Source: Chryseobacterium gleum
GTDB taxonomy: Bacteria; Bacteroidota; Bacteroidia; Flavobacteriales_D; Crocinitomicaceae
Direction of reading: 5' to 3'
Length of the DNA stretch: 64,000 nucleotides
Assembly (NCBI GenBank): GCA_945897805.1
Contig: CAMDFX010000011.1
Span: 48,088-112,087 of the forward strand
The notes beneath the pieces are model-generated. The model did no database searches and had not been told where the DNA came from. It saw only the letters and a program-made list of their open reading frames with translations. The translations under genes were made by a program, and so were the position numbers. Each line of letters starts with the position of its first letter. The stretch's first letter is position 1. This document shows positions 51,527 through 60,887 of the stretch, in pieces.

Positions 51527-54124
51527 ATGAAAAAGATATTATTGTACCTGATATTTATTTTTAGTTCAACTGCAGCAATTGCGGGTGGAGGTGGAACAGG
51601 CCCTACAACAGCACCAGCTGCTTGTAATACAGGAACTCAATTCTGTAATGACAACTCTACAACTTTTCCAAGTTTGACTGGTGTTCCAAGTCTAGGTGGA
51701 GGTGGTATTTATGGCTGCTTAGGGTCAACACCTAATCCTTCTTGGTATTATGTAACTGTTCAAACTCCTGGAAGTTTAGCTGTTACGATTACTCAAACCA
51801 ATTCGGCAGGCAACGCAATTGATGGGGATGCAATTATGTGGGGGCCTTTCGCTTCACTTGCCGCTGGTTGTGCAAGTCTGTCAACAACGAATGATGTAGA
51901 TTGTAGTTATTCAACTTCAAATACAGAAACCATGAATGCATCCAATGTGCTTCCTGGTCAAGTGTACATTATTTTGGCAACAAACTTTAATGGAAGTGCA
52001 GGAAGTATAACCCTTTCGTCTAATGGTTCTGCGGGAATAAGTTGTGGATGCACAGTCATGACCGGTAATAACGGCCCAATTTGTCCAGGTGCCACCGCTA
52101 ATTTAACTGCTTCAACTGTTGCAGGGGCTTCAAGTTATACTTGGACTGGTCCGAATGGTTTTACTTCTAATCAGCAGAACCCGACAAATGTTCCAATTCC
52201 TTCCGCACCTGGTAGCTACAGTTATGAGGTTACTGTGGTAGGTGGTAGTGGTGCACCATGTACATCTATTACCACTGTAGTTGTGATTGATCCACAAGTT
52301 GATGCTGGTTTAGACCAAACAGTTTGTGCAGGCGACCCGGTAACCTTGTCAGGAGCCTTGGCTACAACTTATGCTTGGGACAATGGTGTAACGGATGCAG
52401 TCGCTTTTGTACCAGTTTCAAGTGGCGTTTATACTGTAACAGGATCCACAAACGGATGCACTGCAACCGATCAAGTTTTGGTGACGGTTACTCCGCTTCC
52501 AATTGTCAATGCAGGAACTGATGTTCAGCTTTGTACAGGTTTCTCAGTTGTGTTGACAGGCACTGGTTCAGGGTTGTCTTGGGACAATGGAATAACAGAT
52601 GGAGTTTCATTTGTGCCTGTTGCAACCGCTACTTATACACTTACTTCAACCGTGAATGGTTGTTCCTCTACTGATGATGTTGAAGTAACTGTAAATGCAC
52701 TTCCTATTGCAAATGCTGGACCTGATCAAGCAGTTTGTCTTGGGTTTTCTGTCAATTTAAATAGTACCGGTCCAAATCCAACTTGGACTGGCGGAATAAC
52801 AAACGGTCTTGCATTTACTCCAAATGTTACGGCAACCTACACACTCACTGTTGTAGATGCAAATCTTTGCACAAGTTCCGATGATGTTTTGGTTACAGTA
52901 AATCTTTACCCAGTGATAGATGCAGGGCCAGATTTGACTGTCTGCAGTGGGACTTCTGTTTCACTTTCAGGTTCTGGAGGAACTTCATACACCTGGAATA
53001 ATGGTGTGTTCAATGGCATTTCATTTGTTCCAGCAGTGGGAACAATTACCTATACAGCTACAGATAATAATCCAACAGGATGTTCTGGGTCGGATCAAGT
53101 TACTGTAACAGTGAATCCTTTACCAATTGTGGATGCTGGAAATGACACGCTTATTTGTTCGGGTTTTTCAGTGAATCTATCAGGAGAAGGAGCAGTTTCC
53201 TATGTTTGGGATAACAGTGTAATAAATGGAATTTTCTTTACTCCAATATCCACAGCCACCTACAACGTGGTAGGAACTGATGCAAATGGATGCGTCAACA
53301 CAGATCAAGTAATAGTGGCCGTTACGCCAACACCAATTGTTAGCTTTGTTCCAAGTGTTACTTCAGGTTGTGTTCCTGTTGTTGTTACCTATACTAACAC
53401 AAATCCAACTTTGAATACATATTCATGGAATTTAGGAAATGGAGTAACTTCAACAAATCCGAATACGGTTACAACAACTTATACTGGTGTCAGTTGTTAT
53501 GATGTAACTTTGGTTTCAACGACTCCAAATGGCTGTGTTGGTCAAACGACAATCAGCTCAATTGTTTGTGCAAATGATAATCCGGTAGCTGCTTTTACTG
53601 CAGATCCAAATGTTTTATCGTTGATTGATACTTATGCACAATTAATGAATGAAACAACAGGTGCTGAAACCTATGTATGGAATTTTGGAGATGGAACAGG
53701 TACTTCGACAGAAATTAATCCTGTACATTCTTTTCCATCTGTCGAGCCTGGAAGTTATCAAATTAGTTTAATTGCTTATTCAGTTTTTGGATGCACAGAT
53801 ACAGCTCTTGTAAACATTGAAGTGCAAGATGCAGTAATTTATTATGTTCCAAATAGTTTTACTCCAGGTGATGATGAATACAATCCAATGTTTAAACCTG
53901 TTTTTACATCAGGCTTTGACCCGTATGATTACAAAATGATTATTTTTAATCGTTGGGGTGAAATTATTTTTGAAACAAGGGACGCTTCATATGGCTGGGA
54001 TGGAACATACTTGGGTTCAGCAGGCTTGTGTAAAGAAGGAGATTATATTTGGCAAATTGAATTTAAAACAACACTTTCAGACGAAAGAAAAAAGATAACT
54101 GGAAGTGTAACGTTGCTTAAATAA
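51527..54124 (+). CDS. T9SS type B cargo with Ig-like repeats and PKD domain
   Basis: The 865-residue protein has: a signal peptide (about 1-19); an N-terminal beta domain (about 25-170) with GIYGCLGSTPNPSWYYV; Ig-like repeats of about 70 residues (about 252-605), each with an (D/N)AG-x-D-x-x-(V/L)C start and a YTLT end; a PKD domain (about 682-768, YVWNFGDGTGTST); and the gliding-motility-associated C-terminal domain (about 770-865, FTPGDDEYNPMF, IFNRWGEIIFE). It should be secreted by the T9SS and probably be part of an adhesive surface layer. A terminator follows at 54143-54170. Confidence 0.9.
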   Translation: MKKILLYLIFIFSSTAAIAGGGGTGPTTAPAACNTGTQFCNDNSTTFPSLTGVPSLGGGGIYGCLGSTPNPSWYYVTVQTPGSLAVTITQTNSAGNAIDGDAIMWGPFASLAAGCASLSTTNDVDCSYSTSNTETMNASNVLPGQVYIILATNFNGSAGSITLSSNGSAGISCGCTVMTGNNGPICPGATANLTASTVAGASSYTWTGPNGFTSNQQNPTNVPIPSAPGSYSYEVTVVGGSGAPCTSITTVVVIDPQVDAGLDQTVCAGDPVTLSGALATTYAWDNGVTDAVAFVPVSSGVYTVTGSTNGCTATDQVLVTVTPLPIVNAGTDVQLCTGFSVVLTGTGSGLSWDNGITDGVSFVPVATATYTLTSTVNGCSSTDDVEVTVNALPIANAGPDQAVCLGFSVNLNSTGPNPTWTGGITNGLAFTPNVTATYTLTVVDANLCTSSDDVLVTVNLYPVIDAGPDLTVCSGTSVSLSGSGGTSYTWNNGVFNGISFVPAVGTITYTATDNNPTGCSGSDQVTVTVNPLPIVDAGNDTLICSGFSVNLSGEGAVSYVWDNSVINGIFFTPISTATYNVVGTDANGCVNTDQVIVAVTPTPIVSFVPSVTSGCVPVVVTYTNTNPTLNTYSWNLGNGVTSTNPNTVTTTYTGVSCYDVTLVSTTPNGCVGQTTISSIVCANDNPVAAFTADPNVLSLIDTYAQLMNETTGAETYVWNFGDGTGTSTEINPVHSFPSVEPGSYQISLIAYSVFGCTDTALVNIEVQDAVIYYVPNSFTPGDDEYNPMFKPVFTSGFDPYDYKMIIFNRWGEIIFETRDASYGWDGTYLGSAGLCKEGDYIWQIEFKTTLSDERKKITGSVTLLK

Positions 54125-54142
54125 GCGAGTTAATTAAATTTT

Positions 54143-54170
54143 AAAAGGGTTCTTTTGGACCCTTTTTTTT
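54143..54170 (+). terminator. Terminator after the 51527 cargo gene
   Basis: Stem AAAAGGGTTC/GGACCCTTTT (one G-U pair) with a TTTT loop, continuing into a T run. Confidence 0.85.
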
Positions 54171-54318
54171 TGCCTTTTTGCCTTGTGAAAAATCTATTTC
54201 AGTCAATTTGTCAGTAAACACATTCTTGGAACAATTTCTGCCAAGTGAAAAATGTAATTTTTATTAATAAGCTTAGGGATTTTTAAACTATTTTTGAGCT
54301 TCTGAATTTTAAAGAATC

Positions 54319-57300
54319 ATGATTGCAGGACTATTAAAAAAAATATTTGGAGATAAAACATCTCAAGACAGAAAGGAATACCAACCTATTATTGATCAAA
54401 CCAATCAATTTTCTGAGCAACTTATAAATATTTCTGATGACGAATTAAGAGCCAAAACTTTTGGTTTTCAATCAAAAATAAAGGAGGCGACCAAAGATTT
54501 AGACAATCAGATTATTGCGCTGAAAGAAAAAGCAAATGGCGCCGAAATTTCCGTCCTAGACAAAGAAGATCTTTTTGATGAAATTGATAAATTGACCAAA
54601 GATATTGATGTTGCAATTGAAGAGGTATTGAAGGAAATCTTACCTGATGCTTTTGCAGTAGTAAAGGAAACATCTCGCCGTTGGGCCGAAAATGGACAAT
54701 TAACGGTTTCTGCACTGCCTTTTGATAAAGAATTAGCTTCCCAAAAGGACGGTATCACCATTGATGGCGATAAAGCAATTTGGCACAATGAATGGACTGC
54801 GGCTGGAACTCCTGTAAAGTGGTCGATGGTTCATTATGATGTGCAATTAATGGGGGGAGCTGTGCTTCATCGTGGAAATATTGCTGAAATGCAAACTGGA
54901 GAAGGTAAAACGTTGGTTGCAACTTTGCCAGTTTATTTAAATGCACTTTCTGGAAAAGGAGTGCACCTTGTCACTGTAAATGATTACTTATCAAAGCGTG
55001 ACTCTGAATGGATGGGACCATTATATCAATTTCATGGATTATCGGTTTCCTGTCTTGACAAAACCAGACCAAATTCGCCAGAAAGAAAACAAGCATATTT
55101 AGCTGATATTACTTTTGGTACAAACAATGAATTTGGATTCGATTATCTGCGTGACAATATGTCAAGTAGTACGGAAGATTTGGTGCAGCAAAAACACCAT
55201 TTTGCCATTGTAGATGAGGTCGATTCAGTTTTGATTGATGATGCAAGAACGCCTTTGATTATTTCCGGTCCTACTCCGAAGGGTGACGAACATGAATTTC
55301 ATGAATTGAAACCACGTATTGAAAAAGTTGTGGCGGCCCAAAAAACTTTTGTAACTCAATGTTTGGTTGAGGCAAAAAAACTATTGGCAGTAATAAATTC
55401 TCCGTCTGATGATAAAAAAGATGTAAAGTCCGCTTTGGAAGATGGAGGAATTGCTCTTTTGAGAGCCCACAGAGGCTTGCCAAAAAATAAAGCCCTTATT
55501 AAATTTTTGTCTGAGCCAGGAATAAAAGCTCATTTGCAAAAAACAGAAAATACTTACATGGCAGAACAAGGCAAGCACATGAAAAAGATTGATGCTGAAT
55601 TGTTCTTTGTAATTGATGAAAAAAATAATACCATCGAACTGACAGAAAAAGGAATAGACCTTGTTTCTGGAAGTGAAGACAGAGATTTTTACATAATTCC
55701 AGATATTGGAGGTGAAATTGCTAAATTAACTAAATCAAATATTGTTGGTGAAGAATTGGCCATCAGAAAGGACACATTAATTAGAGATTTTAGCATCAAA
55801 TCAGAGCGGATTCATTCAATTAATCAATTATTGAAAGCATACACACTTTTTGAAAAAGAAGTTGAATATGTAATCATGGATGGAAAAATCAAAATTGTTG
55901 ATGAGCAAACGGGTCGTATCATGGAGGGACGCCGATATTCTGATGGATTGCATCAAGCGATTGAAGCAAAAGAAGATGTAACCGTGGAAGCTGCAACTCA
56001 AACTTATGCCACAATTACACTTCAGAATTACTTCAGAATGTATCACAAATTATGCGGTATGACTGGTACTGCTGAAACTGAAGCAAAAGAATTTTGGGAT
56101 ATTTATAAACTCGACGTAGTTGTGATTCCTACAAATCGTGCTATTTCAAGAAATGATGACAATGACATGGTTTTCCGCTCAGCACGTGAAAAATTTGCAG
56201 CTGTAATTGACGAAACTGAGAAATTAGTGCAAGCAGGAAGACCAGTTTTAGTTGGAACAACAACGGTTGAAATCTCTGAATTTTTGAGTCGCATGTTGAA
56301 AATGCGTGGAATTAATCACCAAGTATTGAATGCAAAATATCACCAGAAAGAAGCTGAAATTGTTGCCGAAGCTGGTAAAGCTGGTTCTGTAACCATTGCA
56401 ACGAACATGGCAGGACGTGGAACAGATATTAAATTGGGTGAAGGCGTCAAAGAAGCTGGCGGTTTGGCTATTATTGGTACTGAAAGACATGACTCACGTC
56501 GTGTTGACCGTCAGTTAAGAGGTCGCTCAGGTCGCCAAGGAGATCCCGGTTCTTCTCAGTTTTTTGTTTCATTGGAAGATGATTTGATGCGTAAATTTGG
56601 TTCAGAAAGAATCGCGAAAATCATGGACCGTTTGGGGTTGAAGGAAGGAGAGGTGATTACGCACAGTATGGTTTCAAAATCAATCGAAAGAGCGCAGAAA
56701 AAAGTAGAAGAAAACAACTTCGGAATGCGTAAGAGACTATTGGAATATGATGATGTAATGAACGCCCAACGAAAAGCGATTTACAAAAAACGCCACAATG
56801 CTTTATTCGGCGATAGACTTGGATTAGATATTGCAAATATGTTTTATGATGTTTCTGAATCTATCGTTTTTGGATTTCCGAATGCAAGCCAATTTGAAGA
56901 TTTTACACTTGAATTGTACCGCGTTTTAGGAATTGAATCTCCTGTTTCTGAGTCTGAATTCGCAACGACAGACAAAGCCGTAATTGCTGAAAAAGTGTAC
57001 GAAGCAGTGCAAGCACATTATACGCACAAAAATTCAAGAATATCTGAAAAGGCTTTTCCTCAGGTTAAAATGGTGTATGAAACTCCTGGAAATCAATTTA
57101 GAAATATCGTTTTCCCGCTTACAGATGGGAAGAAAGAAATGGAAATGGTTGTAAGTTTGGAAGAAGCGTATAGTTCGAATGGTAGTGCGCTTCCGAAGTC
57201 TTACGAGCGAAACATTACTTTAGCCATGATTGACGATGAATGGAAAGAGCATTTGCGTGAAATGGATGATTTGAGAACTTCCGTTCAACAAGCTGTCTAC

Positions 57301-57672
57301 GAGCAAAAAGACCCACTTTTGATTTATAAATTAGAGTCTTTTGAATTGTTTAAATCCATGTTGGGAAGATTAAATCTTCAAACGGTTGAAACTTTGGTAA
57401 AGATGGATATTCCAATTTTACAAGAGGAAATCAAAAGTACCAATAAGCAAGTAACGACTCAAAATAGCTATGAAAAGGCACAATTGGGTTCAGTGAGTAC
57501 ATCCACACAAAAACCAAATTTTCAAGGGGCCGAGGGATATCAAGAAGCTATTCAAAATTCAATTCGTGAACCTGAGAAAAAACAACCCGTTATCGCAGAT
57601 CCAAAAATAAATCGAAACGATCCTTGTCCTTGCGGTAGTGGAAAGAAATACAAACAATGTCACGTTAAATAA
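54319..57672 (+). CDS. secA: Preprotein translocase ATPase SecA
   Basis: The 1117-residue protein drives Sec-dependent export. It has Walker A MQTGEGKT, DEVDSVLIDDARTPL, the helicase motif TNMAGRGTDIKL, RQLRGRSGRQGDPG, and a C-terminal zinc-binding SEC-C motif (PCPCGSGKKYKQCH). It is longer than the ~900 residues of E. coli SecA. Much of the excess is an insertion after the first DEVD motif (about residues 325-450), as is usual in Bacteroidota. Every T9SS cargo and lipoprotein in the window depends on it for the first export step. A terminator follows at 57675-57714. Confidence 0.97.
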   Translation: MIAGLLKKIFGDKTSQDRKEYQPIIDQTNQFSEQLINISDDELRAKTFGFQSKIKEATKDLDNQIIALKEKANGAEISVLDKEDLFDEIDKLTKDIDVAIEEVLKEILPDAFAVVKETSRRWAENGQLTVSALPFDKELASQKDGITIDGDKAIWHNEWTAAGTPVKWSMVHYDVQLMGGAVLHRGNIAEMQTGEGKTLVATLPVYLNALSGKGVHLVTVNDYLSKRDSEWMGPLYQFHGLSVSCLDKTRPNSPERKQAYLADITFGTNNEFGFDYLRDNMSSSTEDLVQQKHHFAIVDEVDSVLIDDARTPLIISGPTPKGDEHEFHELKPRIEKVVAAQKTFVTQCLVEAKKLLAVINSPSDDKKDVKSALEDGGIALLRAHRGLPKNKALIKFLSEPGIKAHLQKTENTYMAEQGKHMKKIDAELFFVIDEKNNTIELTEKGIDLVSGSEDRDFYIIPDIGGEIAKLTKSNIVGEELAIRKDTLIRDFSIKSERIHSINQLLKAYTLFEKEVEYVIMDGKIKIVDEQTGRIMEGRRYSDGLHQAIEAKEDVTVEAATQTYATITLQNYFRMYHKLCGMTGTAETEAKEFWDIYKLDVVVIPTNRAISRNDDNDMVFRSAREKFAAVIDETEKLVQAGRPVLVGTTTVEISEFLSRMLKMRGINHQVLNAKYHQKEAEIVAEAGKAGSVTIATNMAGRGTDIKLGEGVKEAGGLAIIGTERHDSRRVDRQLRGRSGRQGDPGSSQFFVSLEDDLMRKFGSERIAKIMDRLGLKEGEVITHSMVSKSIERAQKKVEENNFGMRKRLLEYDDVMNAQRKAIYKKRHNALFGDRLGLDIANMFYDVSESIVFGFPNASQFEDFTLELYRVLGIESPVSESEFATTDKAVIAEKVYEAVQAHYTHKNSRISEKAFPQVKMVYETPGNQFRNIVFPLTDGKKEMEMVVSLEEAYSSNGSALPKSYERNITLAMIDDEWKEHLREMDDLRTSVQQAVYEQKDPLLIYKLESFELFKSMLGRLNLQTVETLVKMDIPILQEEIKSTNKQVTTQNSYEKAQLGSVSTSTQKPNFQGAEGYQEAIQNSIREPEKKQPVIADPKINRNDPCPCGSGKKYKQCHVK

Positions 57673-57674
57673 TT

Positions 57675-57714
57675 AAAAAATGTCTGCTTTTATTAAAGGC
57701 AGACATTTTTTTTT
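57675..57714 (+). terminator. Terminator after secA
   Basis: Stem AAAAAATGTCTGC/GCAGACATTTTTT with an 11-base loop, ending in T. Confidence 0.9.
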
Positions 57715-57762
57715 GAAACTATAAAATGTTTTAAATTGGAGTAAATCTAAAACGACTTTAAG

Positions 57763-57770
57763 TACATTTG
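57763..57770 (+). promoter_or_regulatory. -7 box TACATTTG directly before the DUF2520 gene
   Basis: A perfect TAnnTTTG ending 3 bases before the ATG at 57774. A TTG start at 57768 would lie inside the box and is rejected. Confidence 0.55.
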
Positions 57771-57773
57771 TGT

Positions 57774-58544
57774 ATGGATATTTTATTTGATTCAGTTTCA
57801 TTTGTAGGTGCAGGAAATGTAGCCACACATTTAGCCCAAAACCTAAAAAAACATGGCGTTTCAATTTATTCTATTACCAGTAAAGAGAATCACACAGCAA
57901 AAGTTTTAGCTTCACTTGTTGATGCTAAAGTACTTGAAGATTTGAGTTTCTTACCCTCAAAGTGTTTGGTTATCATCTGTGTAAACGATGAAGGGATTGA
58001 ATCCGTTATTCAAAAACTTCCTATGACCAATTCAATTGTTTATACCTCCGGAAATATTGAGTTAAAGTCATTGCCGAAACGTGCTAATTTGGGTGTATTT
58101 TATCCCCTGCAATCATTTACTAAAGACAGAGATTTAAACTTGGCAAATGTTCCCTTTTTGATTGAAGCAAACAACGAATTATTTGGAAAACAGATTTTTA
58201 ATTTGGCTTTAAAGTTAAGTGATCATGTGCTTTATGCAAATTCAGAGGAACGAAAAAAGATACATTTAGGTGCTGTTTTTGTCAATAATTTCACCAATCA
58301 TTTGCTTTATTTATCGAAAGAATATGTTGATTCAAAGCAATTGAATTGGGATATTTTAAAACCTTTATTGCAAGAGACCATTGACAAACTAAATTCAGTT
58401 GAACCTTTTGATGCGCAAACAGGACCTGCGCGAAGAAATGACACGAAAATAATTCAGAATCATCTTCAAGAATTGGAAGGTCGAACCAAAGAGATATACG
58501 AATTGATTTCCAAAAGTATTACCGAAACATACCAATCAATATAA
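57774..58544 (+). CDS. Rossmann-fold DUF2520 protein (NADP-binding)
   Basis: The 256-residue protein has an N-terminal dinucleotide-binding glycine loop FVGAGNVATHLA, a central Rossmann pattern, and the DUF2520 C-terminal domain (about 130-250). The C-terminal part contains the family-typical HLGAVFVNNFTNHL and TGPARRND motifs. Related proteins resemble ketopantoate or F420-dependent reductases, but the substrate is unknown. It precedes the kdsC-like gene by one base, so the two are one operon; a link to KDO or envelope sugar metabolism is possible. Confidence 0.85.
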   Translation: MDILFDSVSFVGAGNVATHLAQNLKKHGVSIYSITSKENHTAKVLASLVDAKVLEDLSFLPSKCLVIICVNDEGIESVIQKLPMTNSIVYTSGNIELKSLPKRANLGVFYPLQSFTKDRDLNLANVPFLIEANNELFGKQIFNLALKLSDHVLYANSEERKKIHLGAVFVNNFTNHLLYLSKEYVDSKQLNWDILKPLLQETIDKLNSVEPFDAQTGPARRNDTKIIQNHLQELEGRTKEIYELISKSITETYQSI

Positions 58545-58545
58545 A

Positions 58546-59064
58546 ATGAAAAGTTATAAAGAAAAATTGCCAGGAATAAAGACATTTATTTTTGATGTGG
58601 ATGGTGTATTGACTTCAGGAGAAGTTATTTTGAACGATGGAAAAGTAATTCGCACGATGCACTCAAAAGATGGATATGCCATTCAATATGCAGTAAAAAT
58701 GGGTTATAGAATATTGATTATCACCGGCGGAAATTCTTTAGATGTCAAAGAAAGATTACTTGGTTTGGGAATAGAAGAAGTTTTTTTATCATCTCATGAT
58801 AAAGTTGCGGTTTATAATCATTGTAAGTCAAAATATAATTTTGAAGACCATGAAGTTTTGTATATGGGCGATGATATCCCAGACTATAAGGTGATGCAAA
58901 TGGTCGGAGTAGCAGCTTGTCCGCAAGATTCTGCAGTTGAAATAAAATCAATTTCGCATTATCAATCTCCCATAAATGGAGGCAAAGGTTGTGTTCGAGA
59001 TGTGATTGAACAAACGCTTAGAAGTCAAGATAATTGGTTTACAGAAAAGGCATTTTCATGGTAG
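58546..59064 (+). CDS. kdsC: KdsC-like HAD phosphatase (KDO 8-phosphate phosphatase)
   Basis: The 172-residue single-domain C0-type HAD phosphatase has the nucleophile motif FDVDGVLTSG, the conserved TGGNS segment (motif II), a Lys in SSHDKVAVY and the metal-binding MGDDIPDYKVM. KdsC releases inorganic phosphate from KDO 8-phosphate in lipopolysaccharide core synthesis. Short capless HADs of this type can also act in nucleotide-sugar pathways, so the exact substrate is probable rather than certain. Confidence 0.88.
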   Translation: MKSYKEKLPGIKTFIFDVDGVLTSGEVILNDGKVIRTMHSKDGYAIQYAVKMGYRILIITGGNSLDVKERLLGLGIEEVFLSSHDKVAVYNHCKSKYNFEDHEVLYMGDDIPDYKVMQMVGVAACPQDSAVEIKSISHYQSPINGGKGCVRDVIEQTLRSQDNWFTEKAFSW

Positions 59065-59183
59065 TTTAATTTCTTAAATCGGTTATATTTCCTAAGCCGT
59101 TTTTTACAATTTTTATTTTAGATATTTGAACCTTATTTTTGGTTGGAAGGATTAAATAAGTGAACTAAATTCAAAAGAAGTCG

Positions 59184-59212
59184 TTGTGATTGACTTTAAT
59201 CTATTATTTTTG
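59184..59212 (+). promoter_or_regulatory. Promoter for the 83-residue orphan gene
   Basis: TTG (59184-59186), an 18-base spacer and TATTTTTG (59205-59212) match the consensus. This places the start of the next gene at the GTG at 59226 rather than at an upstream TTG (59190). Confidence 0.6.
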
Positions 59213-59225
59213 TCAAAAAAAAAGA

Positions 59226-59477
59226 GTGAGAGTAATTGCTGAAATACCACACGAAAGATACAAGATTCAAATCTTCAATTACAATAGTAAATACCTTGTA
59301 AAAGTTGAATTGGGTCAGTTTGAACAGATCTTCAAAATTGGAGAATTGGATGTAAATGGAATTGAGGATATCAAATCAATGGTTACAGATGAATTACTTG
59401 AAAATTGCCTTCAAAGATTTGTTGGAATGCGGACAGATTGGGAAAAATCTTTCTCAGTGAAAAATAATAATATTTAA
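59226..59477 (+). CDS. Small cytosolic protein of unknown function
   Basis: The 83-residue protein (from GTG at 59226) reads MRVIAEIPHERYKIQIFNYN and has no signal peptide or membrane segment. It has a beta-strand-rich start and a helical, acidic second half (MVTDELLENCLQRF). I recognise no family. A good promoter (59184-59212) precedes it, and the OmpH-like lipoprotein gene follows 9 bases after its stop. It may thus be cotranscribed with that gene and DUF4924. Confidence 0.7.
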   Translation: MRVIAEIPHERYKIQIFNYNSKYLVKVELGQFEQIFKIGELDVNGIEDIKSMVTDELLENCLQRFVGMRTDWEKSFSVKNNNI

Positions 59478-59486
59478 ATTTATAGT

Positions 59487-60098
59487 ATGAAATTGTTTCA
59501 ATCATTTGTAATTTTTACTTCATTAAGCGCTGTTGTTTTTGCTTGTGGAGAAGATAAAAAAAAGGAAGAAAACACAACACCAAATGTCCCTACGATTAGA
59601 ACAAATGGATTGAAAATTGCATTTTATAATCAAGATAGTTTAACCAAACATTTCAATTATTATGTTGAAATGGATTCATTGATGAAATCCAAACAATTGC
59701 GTTTTCAAAATGAGTTGCAAAGGAGAGAGAAAACATTGCAAAATTATGTTTTGACAAATGAAGAAAAGGCAAAATCAGGCGCGCTATCAGGTTTTGAAAT
59801 CCAATCTATTCAAGAAGAGGCGCAAAGAAGACAACAAGCTTTGATGCAATATCAGGAAACTGAAGGAATGAAATTAGAAAAAGAAACGGGTGAATTATTA
59901 AGCGTCATCAGTAAAAAAATTGAATTGGCTGGAAAAAAATATTCTGAAAAACATGGGATTGACATTTTGATGATGCACGGAGCTGCAGGTCAATTTATTT
60001 ATGTTAGCCCAACAATGGATGTTACCAATGAGTTTATTGCTTATTTGAATCAGAATCAAAAGGAAATAGAATCTGACATGGGGAAAACTAAAAAATAA
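59487..60098 (+). CDS. OmpH/Skp-like periplasmic chaperone, lipoprotein form
   Basis: The 203-residue protein has an OmpH-like build. A short beta-strand start (LKIAFYNQDSLTKHF, about 43-57) is followed by a long charged coiled coil (about 65-155, with FQNELQRREKTLQNY). A C-terminal strand region ends the domain (IDILMMHGAAGQFIYVSPTMDVT). Skp holds unfolded outer-membrane proteins in the periplasm. Unlike classical Skp, this one has a lipobox-like signal (VVFACGED, Cys 20), so it is probably lipid-anchored. It is likely a partner of the BAM pathway. The DUF4924 gene starts 1 base after its stop. Confidence 0.83.
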   Translation: MKLFQSFVIFTSLSAVVFACGEDKKKEENTTPNVPTIRTNGLKIAFYNQDSLTKHFNYYVEMDSLMKSKQLRFQNELQRREKTLQNYVLTNEEKAKSGALSGFEIQSIQEEAQRRQQALMQYQETEGMKLEKETGELLSVISKKIELAGKKYSEKHGIDILMMHGAAGQFIYVSPTMDVTNEFIAYLNQNQKEIESDMGKTKK

Positions 60099-60099
60099 G

Positions 60100-60651
60100 A
60101 TGTTTATAGCCCAACAAAAGTTAAGTGAAAATGTCGCTGAGTACATTTTATATATGTATCAGATAGAAGATGTGATTCGCGCTTATAATTTTGATTTAGA
60201 TAAGATTGCGAATGAATATGTAATTCCTCAACTGCCTGATCAATCTTTTTTGCTTCAATATAAATCATGGTACCAACAACTTATTACTCAAATGCAGTCA
60301 CAAAAGATTGAAAAATCTGGACATTTATATTTGATTCAAGAGGTTTTGATAGAATTGTCATACCTTCACAATACGCTGTTAAATATGTCTGATGATATCA
60401 GATACAAAGAATTGTACGAATCGGCAGTGCCATTCATAGAAGAGTTTAAGCAAAAGTCAAATCTGAAGGATAAAAATCACATTGAAATTGTTTTTCACGC
60501 ACTTTATATGAAATTGCTTCTGAAGCTTCAAAAAAAAGAAATAAGCGCTGAAACAGAGGATGCGTTTGATTCAATGCGAATTTTAGCTGCCTATTTAAGT
60601 AGAGCCTACCACCAAATGAAAAACGGAACGTTGAATTTTGGAAATAATTGA
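60100..60651 (+). CDS. DUF4924 family protein
   Basis: The 183-residue cytosolic, mostly helical protein contains the DUF4924 pattern: NVAEYILYMYQIEDVIRAYNFD near the start, HLYLIQEVLIELSYLHNTLL mid-protein, and AAYLSRAYHQMKNG near the end. The function of this Bacteroidota-specific family is unknown. It lies 1 base after the OmpH-like gene. No terminator hairpin was noticed in the AT-rich 236 bases that follow. Confidence 0.85.
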   Translation: MFIAQQKLSENVAEYILYMYQIEDVIRAYNFDLDKIANEYVIPQLPDQSFLLQYKSWYQQLITQMQSQKIEKSGHLYLIQEVLIELSYLHNTLLNMSDDIRYKELYESAVPFIEEFKQKSNLKDKNHIEIVFHALYMKLLLKLQKKEISAETEDAFDSMRILAAYLSRAYHQMKNGTLNFGNN

Positions 60652-60887
60652 TTTCACTTCATTGATCGAGATTACCAATAAAAAATATTTTTTGTAATCT
60701 ATTTTTTTTTCAAATTACACCAAACCTCCCATTCTCTCTGAATAACGATAGTAGAATAAATTATTACCTAAAATAATTTGTCTAATTATTGAAAAAGCAA
60801 AATATTATTCTTATTTTGGTAATCAAATTATAGAAAAATACTACTTTTTTTTTAATTTGAGACCCAGATTTAACTAAAATATTAGTT

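Noticed and set aside
59065..59105. Hairpin-like AT-rich stretch after kdsC as a terminator
   Set aside because: The arms (CGGTTA and TAAGCCG) pair poorly with bulges; the T run alone is not sufficient.
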